Source: Bradyrhizobium mercantei
GTDB lineage: Bacteria > Pseudomonadota > Alphaproteobacteria > Rhizobiales > Xanthobacteraceae
Length of the DNA: 64,000 bases
Reading direction: 5' to 3'
Assembly: GCF_001982635.1 (NCBI RefSeq)
Contig: NZ_MKFI01000004.1
Coordinates: 1-64,000 of the forward strand
Each line of letters opens with the position of its first letter. The first letter of the stretch is position 1. Made by a program: the position numbers and the translations under genes. This document shows, piece after piece, positions 1 through 7,740 of this stretch. Under the pieces are notes generated by a model, which saw only the letters and a list, made by a program, of their open reading frames with translations, was not told the DNA's origin and did no database searches.

Positions 1-2
1 CG

Positions 3-284
3 CGCGTTTATGTCGAGGCCATTGCGCCCTTCGAATACGCTCCGACCGACATTGTTCGCCGTGTCCAGGAGGGTGGCCACGTCAGCTTCCTTGGCCGCGC
101 CGTCAGGCTGCCGAAGGCCTTCCGCGGCAAGGCGGTCGCGTTCCGCCCAACTGTACAGGATGGCGTATTCGACGCCGTGTTCAGAACCCAGATGATAGCA
201 ACTATCGACATCCGGCCCCTCGCCCGCGGAGCTGAAAGTGTCCACGATGTCTCCGAACACCCGTCCACCATCTCCCCGGTCTGA
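3..284 (+). CDS. IS481-type transposase, C-terminal end (partial)
   Basis: The frame is open from the left edge to a TGA at 282-284. It encodes the tail typical of IS481-family transposases: a segment reading EGGHVSFLGRAVRLPKAFRG, then a short beta-rich stretch ending in MIATIDI. In the family this region follows the DDE integrase core, which would lie left of the window. About 25 residues follow the usual end, so the last part may run into neighbouring DNA. Whether the element is intact cannot be told from here. No terminal inverted repeat was identified in 285-351. Confidence 0.6.
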   Translation, partial: RVYVEAIAPFEYAPTDIVRRVQEGGHVSFLGRAVRLPKAFRGKAVAFRPTVQDGVFDAVFRTQMIATIDIRPLARGAESVHDVSEHPSTISPV

Positions 285-351
285 ACACCCGCAAGGGGAG
301 AGGGAGCCTGGCCACAGTGCTCACCTGACTGGATGAGCCACCTCCGTCGAC

Positions 352-1401
352 CTATCCCGGCATGAACCCGAACGCCTTCTCGAACCTTCTCGCATAGACC
401 GGCCAGACCTCGGGATTGATGATGCGCGGCGGGCGCTTGCCGTCGAGCGCGTCGAGGATCTGTTCCGCCGCGATCCGGCCCATGTTCATGCGCGCTTCGC
501 GGGTGACGCCGGCGGTGTGCGGGCTCGCCAGCACATTGTCGAACTGCAGCAGCGGATGATCCGGCGGCGGCGGCTCCTTGGCCCAGACGTCGAGGCCGGC
601 GCCGGCAATGCGTTTTTCACGCAGCGCGTCCTCGAGCGCCTTCTCGTCGTGGATGAAGCCGCGCGCTGTTGTAACGAAGTAAGCGTGCGGCTGCATCAGC
701 GCGAACTCGCGTGCGCCGATCATGCCCCGGCTCTTGTTGTCGAGCGGACAGGAGATCGAGACGAAATCGGCGCGACGCAGGAGATCGTCGAGCTCGACCT
801 TCTCCCCGCCCCGCTTCGCCATCTCGTCGGCTGTGAGATAGGGATCGTAGGCGATCACCTTCATGTGCAGCAGGCCCTTGCACAGCTCGGCGATGCGGCG
901 GCCGACATTGCCGAGACCGACGATGCCGACGGTCTTCTCCTTCAGCTCGTTGCCGATCAGGTCGTTGCGGTTGACATTGGCCTCGCGCCGCAGCCTGCGG
1001 TCGGACTGGATGATCCGCTTCGACAGCGTCAGCATCATGCCGAGCGCGTGCTCGGCGACCGAGTTGGCGTTACCGCCGGATTGGTTGACGACCAGCACGC
1101 CCGCCGCGGTGCAGGCCTCGACATCGACGGGGTCGAAGCCCGCGCCGTTCGACGACACGATCAGAAGGTTCGGCGCGCGCTTCAGCAATTCGGCATGGGC
1201 ATGGAAGTGCGGCGCCAGCTCGTCGCGGGCCGCGCCGATCTGGTAGGCATGCGCATCGGCGAGAACGGGTGCAAACGCGGCCTCGGGCGTCTCGTTCTCC
1301 AATCGATCGAGCCGGACATCCGGCCGCTTCTTCAGGATATCGACGTAGATCTCGTGGGCGAGGTATTTGACGTAGAACACGCGCTTGTTGTTGACGGTCA
1401 T
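352..1401 (-). CDS. D-isomer-specific 2-hydroxyacid dehydrogenase
   Basis: A 349-residue NAD-dependent dehydrogenase of the D-2-hydroxyacid (phosphoglycerate/hydroxypyruvate reductase-like) family. The Rossmann motif GLGNVG is at 162-167, with Asp186 placed to bind the NAD ribose. The catalytic triad is visible as Arg247 (TARG), Glu276 (AKEP) and His295 (SPHTAG). Length is normal for the family. The gene starts 15 bases after the amidohydrolase stop and is the last gene of a minus-strand set with the TctC-type binding protein, which suggests oxidation or reduction of a 2-oxo or 2-hydroxy acid from an imported carboxylate. The substrate cannot be read from sequence. Confidence 0.85.
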   Translation of the reverse strand: MTVNNKRVFYVKYLAHEIYVDILKKRPDVRLDRLENETPEAAFAPVLADAHAYQIGAARDELAPHFHAHAELLKRAPNLLIVSSNGAGFDPVDVEACTAAGVLVVNQSGGNANSVAEHALGMMLTLSKRIIQSDRRLRREANVNRNDLIGNELKEKTVGIVGLGNVGRRIAELCKGLLHMKVIAYDPYLTADEMAKRGGEKVELDDLLRRADFVSISCPLDNKSRGMIGAREFALMQPHAYFVTTARGFIHDEKALEDALREKRIAGAGLDVWAKEPPPPDHPLLQFDNVLASPHTAGVTREARMNMGRIAAEQILDALDGKRPPRIINPEVWPVYARRFEKAFGFMPG

Positions 1402-1416
1402 GTCTTCGAGCAGCTT

Positions 1417-2313
1417 TCAGTTGGGGAAGCCATAGAGTCGTGCGGGATTGTCGACCAGGATGCGGTGGCGGGTGGCCGCATCCGGCGTCCATTCGTGAAA
1501 CAGGTCGAGCAGGTGGCCGGCGTCGGGCATCTCGCCCTCGACCCGCGGATGCGGCCAGTCGCCGCCCCACACCAGCCGTTCAGGGTTGGCCGAGACCAGC
1601 GCCTCGTGGAACGGCCGCGCATCCGGATAATCCGGCGCGCGCTGGCTCAAGCGATGCGCACCGGACAGCTTGGCCCAGCACCAGCCCTCGTCCACCGCAC
1701 GCAGCAGGCTCTGGAAGCCGGCGGTGTTGATCCCGGCGCCGGCATCGGTGCGGCCCATGTGATCGACCACGACCGGCAGGCCCAGCGCCTTCAGTGCCGG
1801 GATCGTGTCGGGCAGATCCTTGACGTCGATCCAGAGCTGCAGATGCCAGCCGAGCTCGGCCATCACGGGAGCATGCGTCCCGGCAACGCCAAGCGGAATG
1901 CCGCCGCGATAGTGCAGCTGTCCGCCGCGGAAGAAATGGTTGAAGCGCAGACCGCGCACGCCAAGCACGTGCCATTGCCGCAGCGTGCCGGCCGCGACGT
2001 CGGCATCGGCGACCGCGACACCGCGCAGCCGCGCCGGCTCGCGCTGCAAGGCGTCCAGCATCGCCGAATTGTCGTGGCCATGCGCACTGCCCTGCACCAG
2101 CACGCCGCGGGCAAAGCCGAGCGCATCGAGCATGCCGAGATAGCTCGCAAGCGGCGCGTCGGGCGGCGTGTAGCTGCGATCGGCTGCATAGGGAAAGCGA
2201 TCCGCCGGGCCGAACACATGCGCGTGCGTATCGCAGGCCTTTGGCGGCAGTTTCTCTCTTGGCGGCGTCACCGGACGCGGCGGCAGGCAGGCGGGAATCT
2301 CTGACGCGGCCAT
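1417..2313 (-). CDS. Amidohydrolase family 2 (LigI-like lactonase/hydrolase)
   Basis: A 298-residue TIM-barrel amidohydrolase of the PF04909 type. The metal-binding DTHAH motif is at 28-32, a histidine follows in VVDHMGR, and the late Asp lies in GGDWPHP. The family includes 2-pyrone-4,6-dicarboxylate lactonase (LigI), 4-sulfomuconolactone hydrolase and related enzymes that hydrolyse lactones of carboxylic acids. The gene begins 3 bases after the TctC-type gene, so the two are probably co-transcribed and translationally linked, and the dehydrogenase gene follows. The substrate is unknown; a lactone derived from a di- or tricarboxylate is a reasonable guess. Confidence 0.8.
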   Translation of the reverse strand: MAASEIPACLPPRPVTPPREKLPPKACDTHAHVFGPADRFPYAADRSYTPPDAPLASYLGMLDALGFARGVLVQGSAHGHDNSAMLDALQREPARLRGVAVADADVAAGTLRQWHVLGVRGLRFNHFFRGGQLHYRGGIPLGVAGTHAPVMAELGWHLQLWIDVKDLPDTIPALKALGLPVVVDHMGRTDAGAGINTAGFQSLLRAVDEGWCWAKLSGAHRLSQRAPDYPDARPFHEALVSANPERLVWGGDWPHPRVEGEMPDAGHLLDLFHEWTPDAATRHRILVDNPARLYGFPN

Positions 2314-2316
2314 CGT

Positions 2317-3282
2317 CTACTCCGCCTTCATGCCGGCGGCCTTGATGATCGGCCCCCATTTGTCGTAGTCGGCCTTGATCTTGGCGGCGAATTTATCGGG
2401 CGTGGAGCCGATCGGGATCGCGCCGAGCTTGCCGAGCCGCTGCTTCACATCATCGGTGCTCACCGCCGCGACGAAATCGTGTGAGATCTTCGCGACAAGA
2501 TCTGCGGGCATGTTGCCGGGCCCGAGCAGTCCCCACCACACCTCGGTGTCGTAGCCCGGCACGGTCTCCGACATGCTGGGCACCTCAGGCAGGAACGGCG
2601 CGCGCGAGGCGGTCGTCACCGCCAGCGCGCGGACGGTGCCGGCCTGCAACTGCCCGACCGATTCCGGCCCGTTGTTGAACGACATCGGAATCTGCCCGCC
2701 GAGCAGATCATTGATTGCGGGCGCGCCGCCCTTGTAGGGGATCGCGCTGATCTCGATCTTGGCGAGATTGTTGAGCAGCTCGCCGGCCAGGTGGGTCGAG
2801 GTGCCGTTGCCGGCATGGGCGAACGACAGGCTGCCCGGCTTCGCCTTCGCCGCCGCGATGACGTCGGCGACCGACTTGAACGGCGAGTCCGCGCGCACCA
2901 GCAGCACGTTCGGCGACGACGCGAGCAGCGAGATCGGCGAAAAGTCCTTGAACGTGTCGTAGGGCAGCTTTGGATAGAGGAACGGATTGGTGGCGTGGCC
3001 GCTCGCCACCATGATCAAATTGTAGCCGTCGGGCGCTGATGTCACGATCGCCTGCGAGGCGATCACCCCGCCGGCGCCCGGCCGGTTCTCGACCACGATC
3101 GACTGCATCCAGGATTTCGAGACCACTTCGGCCAGCGTCCGCGTCAGCACGTCGACGCCGCCGCCGGGTGGATATGGAACGAGAATATGAACGGCCTTTG
3201 CCGGATACGGCTGCGCGGACGCAAGGCCGGCCGCAACCATGGCCGCTGCCGCAATGGCGGTCCGCCAGACCCATCCGGCCAT
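2317..3282 (-). CDS. Bug/TctC-family tripartite tricarboxylate transporter binding protein
   Basis: A 321-residue periplasmic solute-binding protein of the Bug (TctC) family. It has a Sec signal peptide with likely cleavage after ASA near residue 23, followed by the family hallmark VPYPPGGGVD and the ENRPGAGG loop. Bug proteins bind carboxylates; many are orphans that lack TctA and TctB membrane partners, as is the case here. It is the first gene of a minus-strand operon with the amidohydrolase and the 2-hydroxyacid dehydrogenase, and diverges from the ThDP decarboxylase pair across 187 bases. The ligand is unknown. Confidence 0.9.
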   Translation of the reverse strand: MAGWVWRTAIAAAAMVAAGLASAQPYPAKAVHILVPYPPGGGVDVLTRTLAEVVSKSWMQSIVVENRPGAGGVIASQAIVTSAPDGYNLIMVASGHATNPFLYPKLPYDTFKDFSPISLLASSPNVLLVRADSPFKSVADVIAAAKAKPGSLSFAHAGNGTSTHLAGELLNNLAKIEISAIPYKGGAPAINDLLGGQIPMSFNNGPESVGQLQAGTVRALAVTTASRAPFLPEVPSMSETVPGYDTEVWWGLLGPGNMPADLVAKISHDFVAAVSTDDVKQRLGKLGAIPIGSTPDKFAAKIKADYDKWGPIIKAAGMKAE

Positions 3283-3293
3283 CGACGCCTCCC

Positions 3294-3324
3294 GTCCCTT
3301 TGTCGTTTCGTCCCTTTGTCGTTA
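3294..3324. promoter_or_regulatory. Direct repeat in the divergent promoter region
   Basis: The 187-base space between the outward-facing genes at 3282 and 3470 holds two near-identical 15-base direct repeats, GTCCCTTTGTCGTTT at 3294-3308 and GTCCCTTTGTCGTTA at 3310-3324, repeated with a 16-base period. This could be a regulator-binding site shared by both operons, or a chance tandem duplication. No regulator gene adjoins it. Confidence 0.35.
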
Positions 3325-3469
3325 CCGCCTGTATCGCACGCCGGTCCGGCGCTGCGATGGCCGAATTCCGCAGATCGCGTTGCGGCCGCGGCATGTTGAC
3401 AATCGCAGGCACCGCGTCAAGTTTCGATCCGCAAGCGAACATCAGCGTCGCATAGGCAGGGAGAACAGG

Positions 3470-4021
3470 ATGGCGGCCGCGGAACAAGCCTCGTCCCAGA
3501 AGTCGGCGAGCACCTGGCACGGCATCGTGCTGCAGACGCTGAAACGGAACGAGATCAAGCTCGTGCCCTATGTGCCCGACCGGGTGCTGACCACACTGAT
3601 CAAGGACCTGCACGCCGATCCCTATTTCACGACATTTCCGACCGCGCGCGAGGAAGAGGCCGTCGGCATCGTCTCCGGCGCCTGGATGGCCGGCATGCGC
3701 GGCGCCGTGCTGATGCAGACCTCGGGCTTTGCCACGCTCGCCAACGTGCTCGCCTCGCTCGCGGTGCCCTACCAGATCCCGCTGATCATGTTCGTCTCCG
3801 AGCGCGGCACGCTCGGCGAATTCAACTACGGCCAGGCGCTGGTCTGCCGCACCATGCGTCCGGTCTTGGATTCGCTGGCGATGGAACACCACACCATCAC
3901 ACGACTCGACGAGCTCGAATTCATCGCCGACCGCTCGATCAAGCAGGCCGTCACCACCCAGGCGCCGGTGGCGCTGATCCTCTCGCCGCTGTTGACCGGC
4001 GGCAAGACCTTCGACAAGTGA
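3470..4021 (+). CDS. ThDP-binding decarboxylase, alpha-like subunit (sulfopyruvate/phosphonopyruvate decarboxylase type)
   Basis: A 183-residue protein equal to the N-terminal (Pyr) domain of a ThDP enzyme, as in the ComD half of split sulfopyruvate decarboxylases. The conserved glutamate lies in TAREEEAVGIVSGAWMAG, followed by MQTSGFATLANVLASLAVPY, typical of the ComD/phosphonopyruvate decarboxylase group. The ATG at 3470 is chosen because it has GGGAG 5 bases upstream; the frame is open further upstream but with no ribosome site. Its stop overlaps the upstream GTG of the beta-like partner. Substrate may be sulfopyruvate or another 3-substituted pyruvate; no sulfoacetaldehyde acetyltransferase (Xsc) gene lies nearby. 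Confidence 0.8.
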   Translation: MAAAEQASSQKSASTWHGIVLQTLKRNEIKLVPYVPDRVLTTLIKDLHADPYFTTFPTAREEEAVGIVSGAWMAGMRGAVLMQTSGFATLANVLASLAVPYQIPLIMFVSERGTLGEFNYGQALVCRTMRPVLDSLAMEHHTITRLDELEFIADRSIKQAVTTQAPVALILSPLLTGGKTFDK

Positions 4022-4029
4022 GATCAGCC

Positions 4030-4632
4030 ATGACCAGCACCCACGCGCGCAACACCAAGGTGATGAACCGCTTCGACCTCACCCGGCGCCTCGTCGCCGG
4101 ACTGAAGGACGAGGCCGTGATCGGCGGCATCGGCAACACCAACTTCGATCTTTGGGCCGCCGGACACCGGCCCGAGAATTTCTACATGCTGGGCAGCATG
4201 GGGCTGGCGTTTCCGATCGCGCTCGGCGTGGCGCTGGCGCAGCCGAAACGCCGCGTGTTCGCGCTCGAAGGCGACGGCTCGCTGCTGATGCAGCTGGGCT
4301 GCCTCTCGACCATCGCGACGCTGGCGCCCAAGAATCTCACCATGGTGGTGATGGACAACGGCATCTATCAGATCACCGGCAGCCAGCCGACCCCGGCTGC
4401 CGGCCATACCGATATCGTCCAGGTCGCAATCGCCAGCGGCCTCGCCAACAGCTCCTGGGCAGCCGACGAGGACGATTTCGAGCGGCTGATCGAGCAATCG
4501 AAACAGGCCGCTGGCCCGACGCTGATCGGCGTGCGCATCGACGACAAGCCCGGCACCGGCACGACAAGGCGCGACCCCGTGCAGATCCGCGAGCGGTTCA
4601 TGAACGGGATGGGCGTGCGGCAGTTGCTGTAG
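4030..4632 (+). CDS. ThDP-binding decarboxylase, beta-like subunit (sulfopyruvate/phosphonopyruvate decarboxylase type)
   Basis: A 200-residue protein equal to the C-terminal PP domain of a ThDP enzyme. The cofactor/Mg motif runs from GDGSLLMQLG to the asparagine of VVMDNGIYQITGS, the standard GDG-x(25-30)-N pattern. Together with the preceding alpha-like subunit it makes a complete split decarboxylase comparable to ComDE. A GTG at 4018 in the same frame overlaps the alpha stop codon and is an alternative start; the ATG at 4030 is preferred, though neither has a strong ribosome site. The pair converges on the ketopantoate-reductase-like gene. The true 2-oxo acid substrate is not known. Confidence 0.8.
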   Translation: MTSTHARNTKVMNRFDLTRRLVAGLKDEAVIGGIGNTNFDLWAAGHRPENFYMLGSMGLAFPIALGVALAQPKRRVFALEGDGSLLMQLGCLSTIATLAPKNLTMVVMDNGIYQITGSQPTPAAGHTDIVQVAIASGLANSSWAADEDDFERLIEQSKQAAGPTLIGVRIDDKPGTGTTRRDPVQIRERFMNGMGVRQLL

Positions 4633-4650
4633 GTGCAGCGACCGCCGCGC

Positions 4651-5712
4651 TCAATTCATCCGCAGCTCGGTGATGTGCCGGGGATCCGGCTTCAGCTCGC
4701 CGCGTTCGACGCGCTTGACGATGTCGGTCAGCGCGGCGTTGGCGTTGCAGGCGATGCCGAGCTTCTCGCCCTCGCGCACCACTAAACCGTTGAGGAATTC
4801 GATCTCGGTGCGGCGGCCCTTCTGCATGTCCTGGCCCATCGAGGGGCGCTGCGCCGATGAGGTGCGCCTGGCATCCTTGAAGCGCTGCTCGTCGCAGGCG
4901 CGCGTTGCGGCCTCGTCGCCCTCGCCGGCACGGGCGATCGTCTCGGGCGGCAGATGCAAGATCTCTTCCAGCTGATAGCCCTGCGCCTGGCCGACGCGGA
5001 TCGCCTCGCTGCCGAGCCGAGTGGAGAAGCGGCGCAGCGGTTCGCTTTGCAGCACCTCGCCGCCCGCTAGTCCAGTGCAGGCCGACAGCCCGTTGCCCAT
5101 CACATTGGCGACCAGCTTGGACCAGCGCTCGCCCCAGAGATTGGCGGTCACCTTGGCGCTGTCGGAAAAGCCGACCAGCCGGCACACCTCCTCCGCCCGC
5201 GCGGTGATGCGGCCATGCACCTCGCCGGCGCGAAACACGGTGTGGGCGGCTCCGCCCTTGCCGGCGCCGCGGTGGATATGGCCGGGCTCGGGCAGATTGA
5301 CGGTGATGCTGCTCGCGATGCAGCCGAGCGTCTTGCCCCAGCCGACGATGCCGGCGATCGTCTCCTCGTTCATGCAGTTCTGCAGCGAGACGACGTAGCC
5401 GTCGGCCGCCAGATATTGCCGGATCAGCATGGTGGCCCAGGCCGTGTCGTAGGATTTCATGCAGACGAAGGCGATGTCGACCGGCGTTTCCTTGGCCAGT
5501 TGCTGCGCGTCGGTGACATCAAGCGCGCGCACCGACACCGAGAATTCCGCGACATCCATCGCGTGTGTGACGCGCAGCCCGTGCTTGCGCATATGCTCGA
5601 CATGCGCGGGCCAGGGATCGATGAAGGTGACGTCCTCACCCGCCTGCACCATATGCGCACCGGCGTAGCCGCCGACCGCACCCGCGCCGACGATCGCGAT
5701 CTTCCGACCCAT
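4651..5712 (-). CDS. Ketopantoate reductase-family NADP oxidoreductase (PanE-like)
   Basis: A 353-residue ApbA/PanE-family reductase. The N-terminal Rossmann motif GAGAVGG is at 9-15; the C-terminal helical domain carries the catalytic-lysine segment WGERWSKLVANVMGNGLSA and a later RTEIEFLNG segment typical of the family. Start is set at 5712 (MGRKIAIVG) with GGGATGG just upstream; a longer frame to 5808 has no family-like residues. It is longer than a typical PanE (about 300). Such paralogues reduce varied 2-oxo acids; in Methylobacterium a PanE2 homologue reduces oxalyl-CoA to glyoxylate. Whether this one does is unknown: it lies among catabolic genes, not in the oxalate regulon. Confidence 0.8.
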   Translation of the reverse strand: MGRKIAIVGAGAVGGYAGAHMVQAGEDVTFIDPWPAHVEHMRKHGLRVTHAMDVAEFSVSVRALDVTDAQQLAKETPVDIAFVCMKSYDTAWATMLIRQYLAADGYVVSLQNCMNEETIAGIVGWGKTLGCIASSITVNLPEPGHIHRGAGKGGAAHTVFRAGEVHGRITARAEEVCRLVGFSDSAKVTANLWGERWSKLVANVMGNGLSACTGLAGGEVLQSEPLRRFSTRLGSEAIRVGQAQGYQLEEILHLPPETIARAGEGDEAATRACDEQRFKDARRTSSAQRPSMGQDMQKGRRTEIEFLNGLVVREGEKLGIACNANAALTDIVKRVERGELKPDPRHITELRMN

Positions 5713-5852
5713 GTTTCCATCCCCTGGTCTTGTCCGAGGCAGACGCTTGCCGCGTCCGTTGCCGGGCAGTCTAGGGGATCGGCCGCTCAGGCCAACGGCC
5801 CGCTTCATGAAAAAAGCGCGCCCGTGCCATGCCGGTATTCATGGGACCTAGG

Positions 5853-5883
5853 GAAATCCCCGCGGGCGATCGGCCCGCGGGGA
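5853..5883 (-). terminator. Rho-independent terminator after the DUF1236 gene
   Basis: A GC-rich hairpin, TCCCCGCGGGC / GCCCGCGGGGA with a loop of about 5 bases, lies 25 bases beyond the stop of the minus-strand gene ending at 5908. On the minus strand a short T run (ATTTC) follows it. The U tract is short, so termination may be imperfect. Confidence 0.55.
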
Positions 5884-5907
5884 TGTCACAGTCAGAAATC
5901 CCGGCGA

Positions 5908-6300
5908 TCAGTCGATGATCTTGACGATCCGGCGGGTGCGCGGCTCGACGATCACGCGGCGGTCATTGACGACCGCATAGCGATACTCAGTGTAGCGCGG
6001 CACCGGGTGCAGCACGACGGTGTCGGGCAGCGGCTCGCCGACCACGACGCGCTCGCGCACCACGACCGACGGCTCGCCGCGCGGGATCGACGTGATCACC
6101 GCATTCGGAATCTCGAGGCCGGCGCCGACCGCAGCACCAACCGTGCCGCCGACGATCTCGCCGACCGGGCCTGCAATCTCGCCGCCGGTCCGCGCACCGT
6201 TCGCGGCGCCCGCGGCAGTAGTGGACTGCGCGAAGGCCGAACCGGACGCGAGCAGCGACGCAGCAGCGACAAGGGAAACAGCAAAACGCTTGTTCATCAT
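5908..6300 (-). CDS. DUF1236-type small exported protein
   Basis: A 130-residue secreted or periplasmic protein. A clear signal peptide ends after SAFA near residue 24, followed by a glycine/alanine-rich stretch (GGEIAGPVGEIVGGTVGAAV) and a C-terminal DUF1236-like module (VVVGEPLPDTVVLHPVPRY, then VIVEPRTRRIVKIID). Start at 6300 is fixed by a perfect AGGAGG ribosome site 4-10 bases upstream; the frame runs on to 6462 without signal. DUF1236 proteins are frequent in Bradyrhizobium and have no assigned function. The glycine-rich segment could be membrane-associated. Confidence 0.75.
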   Translation of the reverse strand: MMNKRFAVSLVAAASLLASGSAFAQSTTAAGAANGARTGGEIAGPVGEIVGGTVGAAVGAGLEIPNAVITSIPRGEPSVVVRERVVVGEPLPDTVVLHPVPRYTEYRYAVVNDRRVIVEPRTRRIVKIID

Positions 6301-6739
6301 TCTCCTCCTCCGAGTTGATCGACGCACCTCAACATCGCGGGGAATGAGAACGTTCCAGTTCCAGCGCAGCAACTTGCGCGCAAATATCAGTTCCGCCGCA
6401 ACTCGCTGCAGTTCCGGCAACATGAGAATTCCGCTCGCGACACTGTCCGAAGCGGCATTCATCGCCGGTTCATTTTCAGAGCCAGGATGCGGTCATCGTC
6501 GGCAAGGCTTCGAGCCCCCAGTTGAGGAGTTTGAATCACGGGCGTCCGGCCAAACCGCAACACCTCCGGCGCGGCCCGGTTCGGCGCTTACGCGCAGAAG
6601 CGGACATCAACCTGCCGAGAATCCCTGATGAATCCGTCGAAAATACCCCCAAGCGGATGCGTTTGAGGGGCGAGACGTTGCCATTTCGACGAGAATTCGC
6701 GTATGCATGACGAGTAGGATCGTAGTGTGAGGAATTCAA
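6301..6739. other. Gene-free spacer upstream of dapD-like gene
   Basis: These 439 bases separate the DUF1236 gene from the divergent DapD-like gene. Short open frames exist on both strands but none has a ribosome site or family resemblance. It must hold the two divergent promoters. TGAGGA at 6727-6732 serves as the ribosome site of the gene at 6740. I see no repeat or RNA element. Confidence 0.4.
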
Positions 6740-7711
6740 ATGACGATGGAGCTGAAGGGCGCAAGTGGCGAGGGATTTGCGACGATCGCCGCTGATGGTC
6801 GCGTGCTGGATTGCTGGTTTCTTCGGCTAGGCCTGGTTGAGGCGGCCGACAAGGCGGCAACGGTGCGGCTGACGAGCGACGAGATCAGCAAGACGTTGGG
6901 TGAATCGGCGGACGGATTTGCGCGGCACGACGACATCCGCAATGTCGACATCGTTCCCATTCGTACGGAAATCGGCTCCCTAGCATCTGCGCCGACCGAT
7001 GTGCACGACGCATATCTTCGGCTCCATCTCCTGAGCCACCGGCTCGTCCAGCCCAATTGCCAGAACCTTGATGGAATTTTTGGTCTGCTGCCCAACGTTG
7101 CCTGGACGACACTCGGTCCCTGTGAACCCTCTCGTGTCCCGGAAGCGCGGATGCTGGCGCGAAAGCGTGGCCTTCCTTTCGAGGTGACGGGCGTGGATAA
7201 GTTTCCGCGCATGACTGATTACGTCACGCATGCGGACGTGAGAATTGCAGATGCGGATCGCGTCAGGCTCGGAGCCCATTTGGCTCCAGGCACCACCGTC
7301 ATGCATGAGGGCTTCTGCAATTTCAATGCGGGCACGCTCGGTCCCTGCATGGTCGAAGGCCGGATCAGCGCCGGTGTGGTTGTGGGACGCGGCAGCGACA
7401 TTGGCGGCGGAGCGTCGATCATGGGCACTCTGTCCGGCGGAGGCAAAGAGAGGATCACGGTTGGCGAGCGCTGCCTGATCGGAGCCAACGCCGGTATCGG
7501 CATTTCATTGGGTGACGATTGTATCGTCGAAGCGGGCTGCTATGTCACGGCAGGCGCGCGCATCCTTCTGGAAGACGGCCGGGTCCTGAAAGCCAAAGAA
7601 CTCTCGGGCCACAGGGGCCTTCTGTTTCGTCGTAATTCCCAGAGCGGCGCGCTTGAGGCGACCCGACGCAAAGGAAATTGGGACGGCCTCAACGCGCAAC
7701 TTCACGGCTAG
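6740..7711 (+). CDS. dapD: Tetrahydrodipicolinate N-succinyltransferase, actinobacterial type
   Basis: A 323-residue trimeric left-handed-beta-helix acyltransferase. It closely resembles actinobacterial DapD (the Mycobacterium tuberculosis type) rather than the proteobacterial one of about 280 residues: shared blocks include DAYLRLHLLSHRLV, GVDKFPRM, RIADADRVRLGAHLAPGTTV, MVEGRISAGVVVG, GGASIMGTLSGGG and GDDCIVEAGCYVTAG. The reaction would be succinyl-CoA plus tetrahydrodipicolinate to N-succinyl-2-amino-6-oxopimelate in lysine/diaminopimelate synthesis. No other dap gene adjoins it. Third-position GC looks lower than in neighbours, which fits acquisition. It may back up a housekeeping dapD elsewhere or serve another acyl acceptor. 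Confidence 0.8.
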   Translation: MTMELKGASGEGFATIAADGRVLDCWFLRLGLVEAADKAATVRLTSDEISKTLGESADGFARHDDIRNVDIVPIRTEIGSLASAPTDVHDAYLRLHLLSHRLVQPNCQNLDGIFGLLPNVAWTTLGPCEPSRVPEARMLARKRGLPFEVTGVDKFPRMTDYVTHADVRIADADRVRLGAHLAPGTTVMHEGFCNFNAGTLGPCMVEGRISAGVVVGRGSDIGGGASIMGTLSGGGKERITVGERCLIGANAGIGISLGDDCIVEAGCYVTAGARILLEDGRVLKAKELSGHRGLLFRRNSQSGALEATRRKGNWDGLNAQLHG

Positions 7712-7740
7712 CGCCTTGGTTTAAGGCTGGCGCGCGCCGC

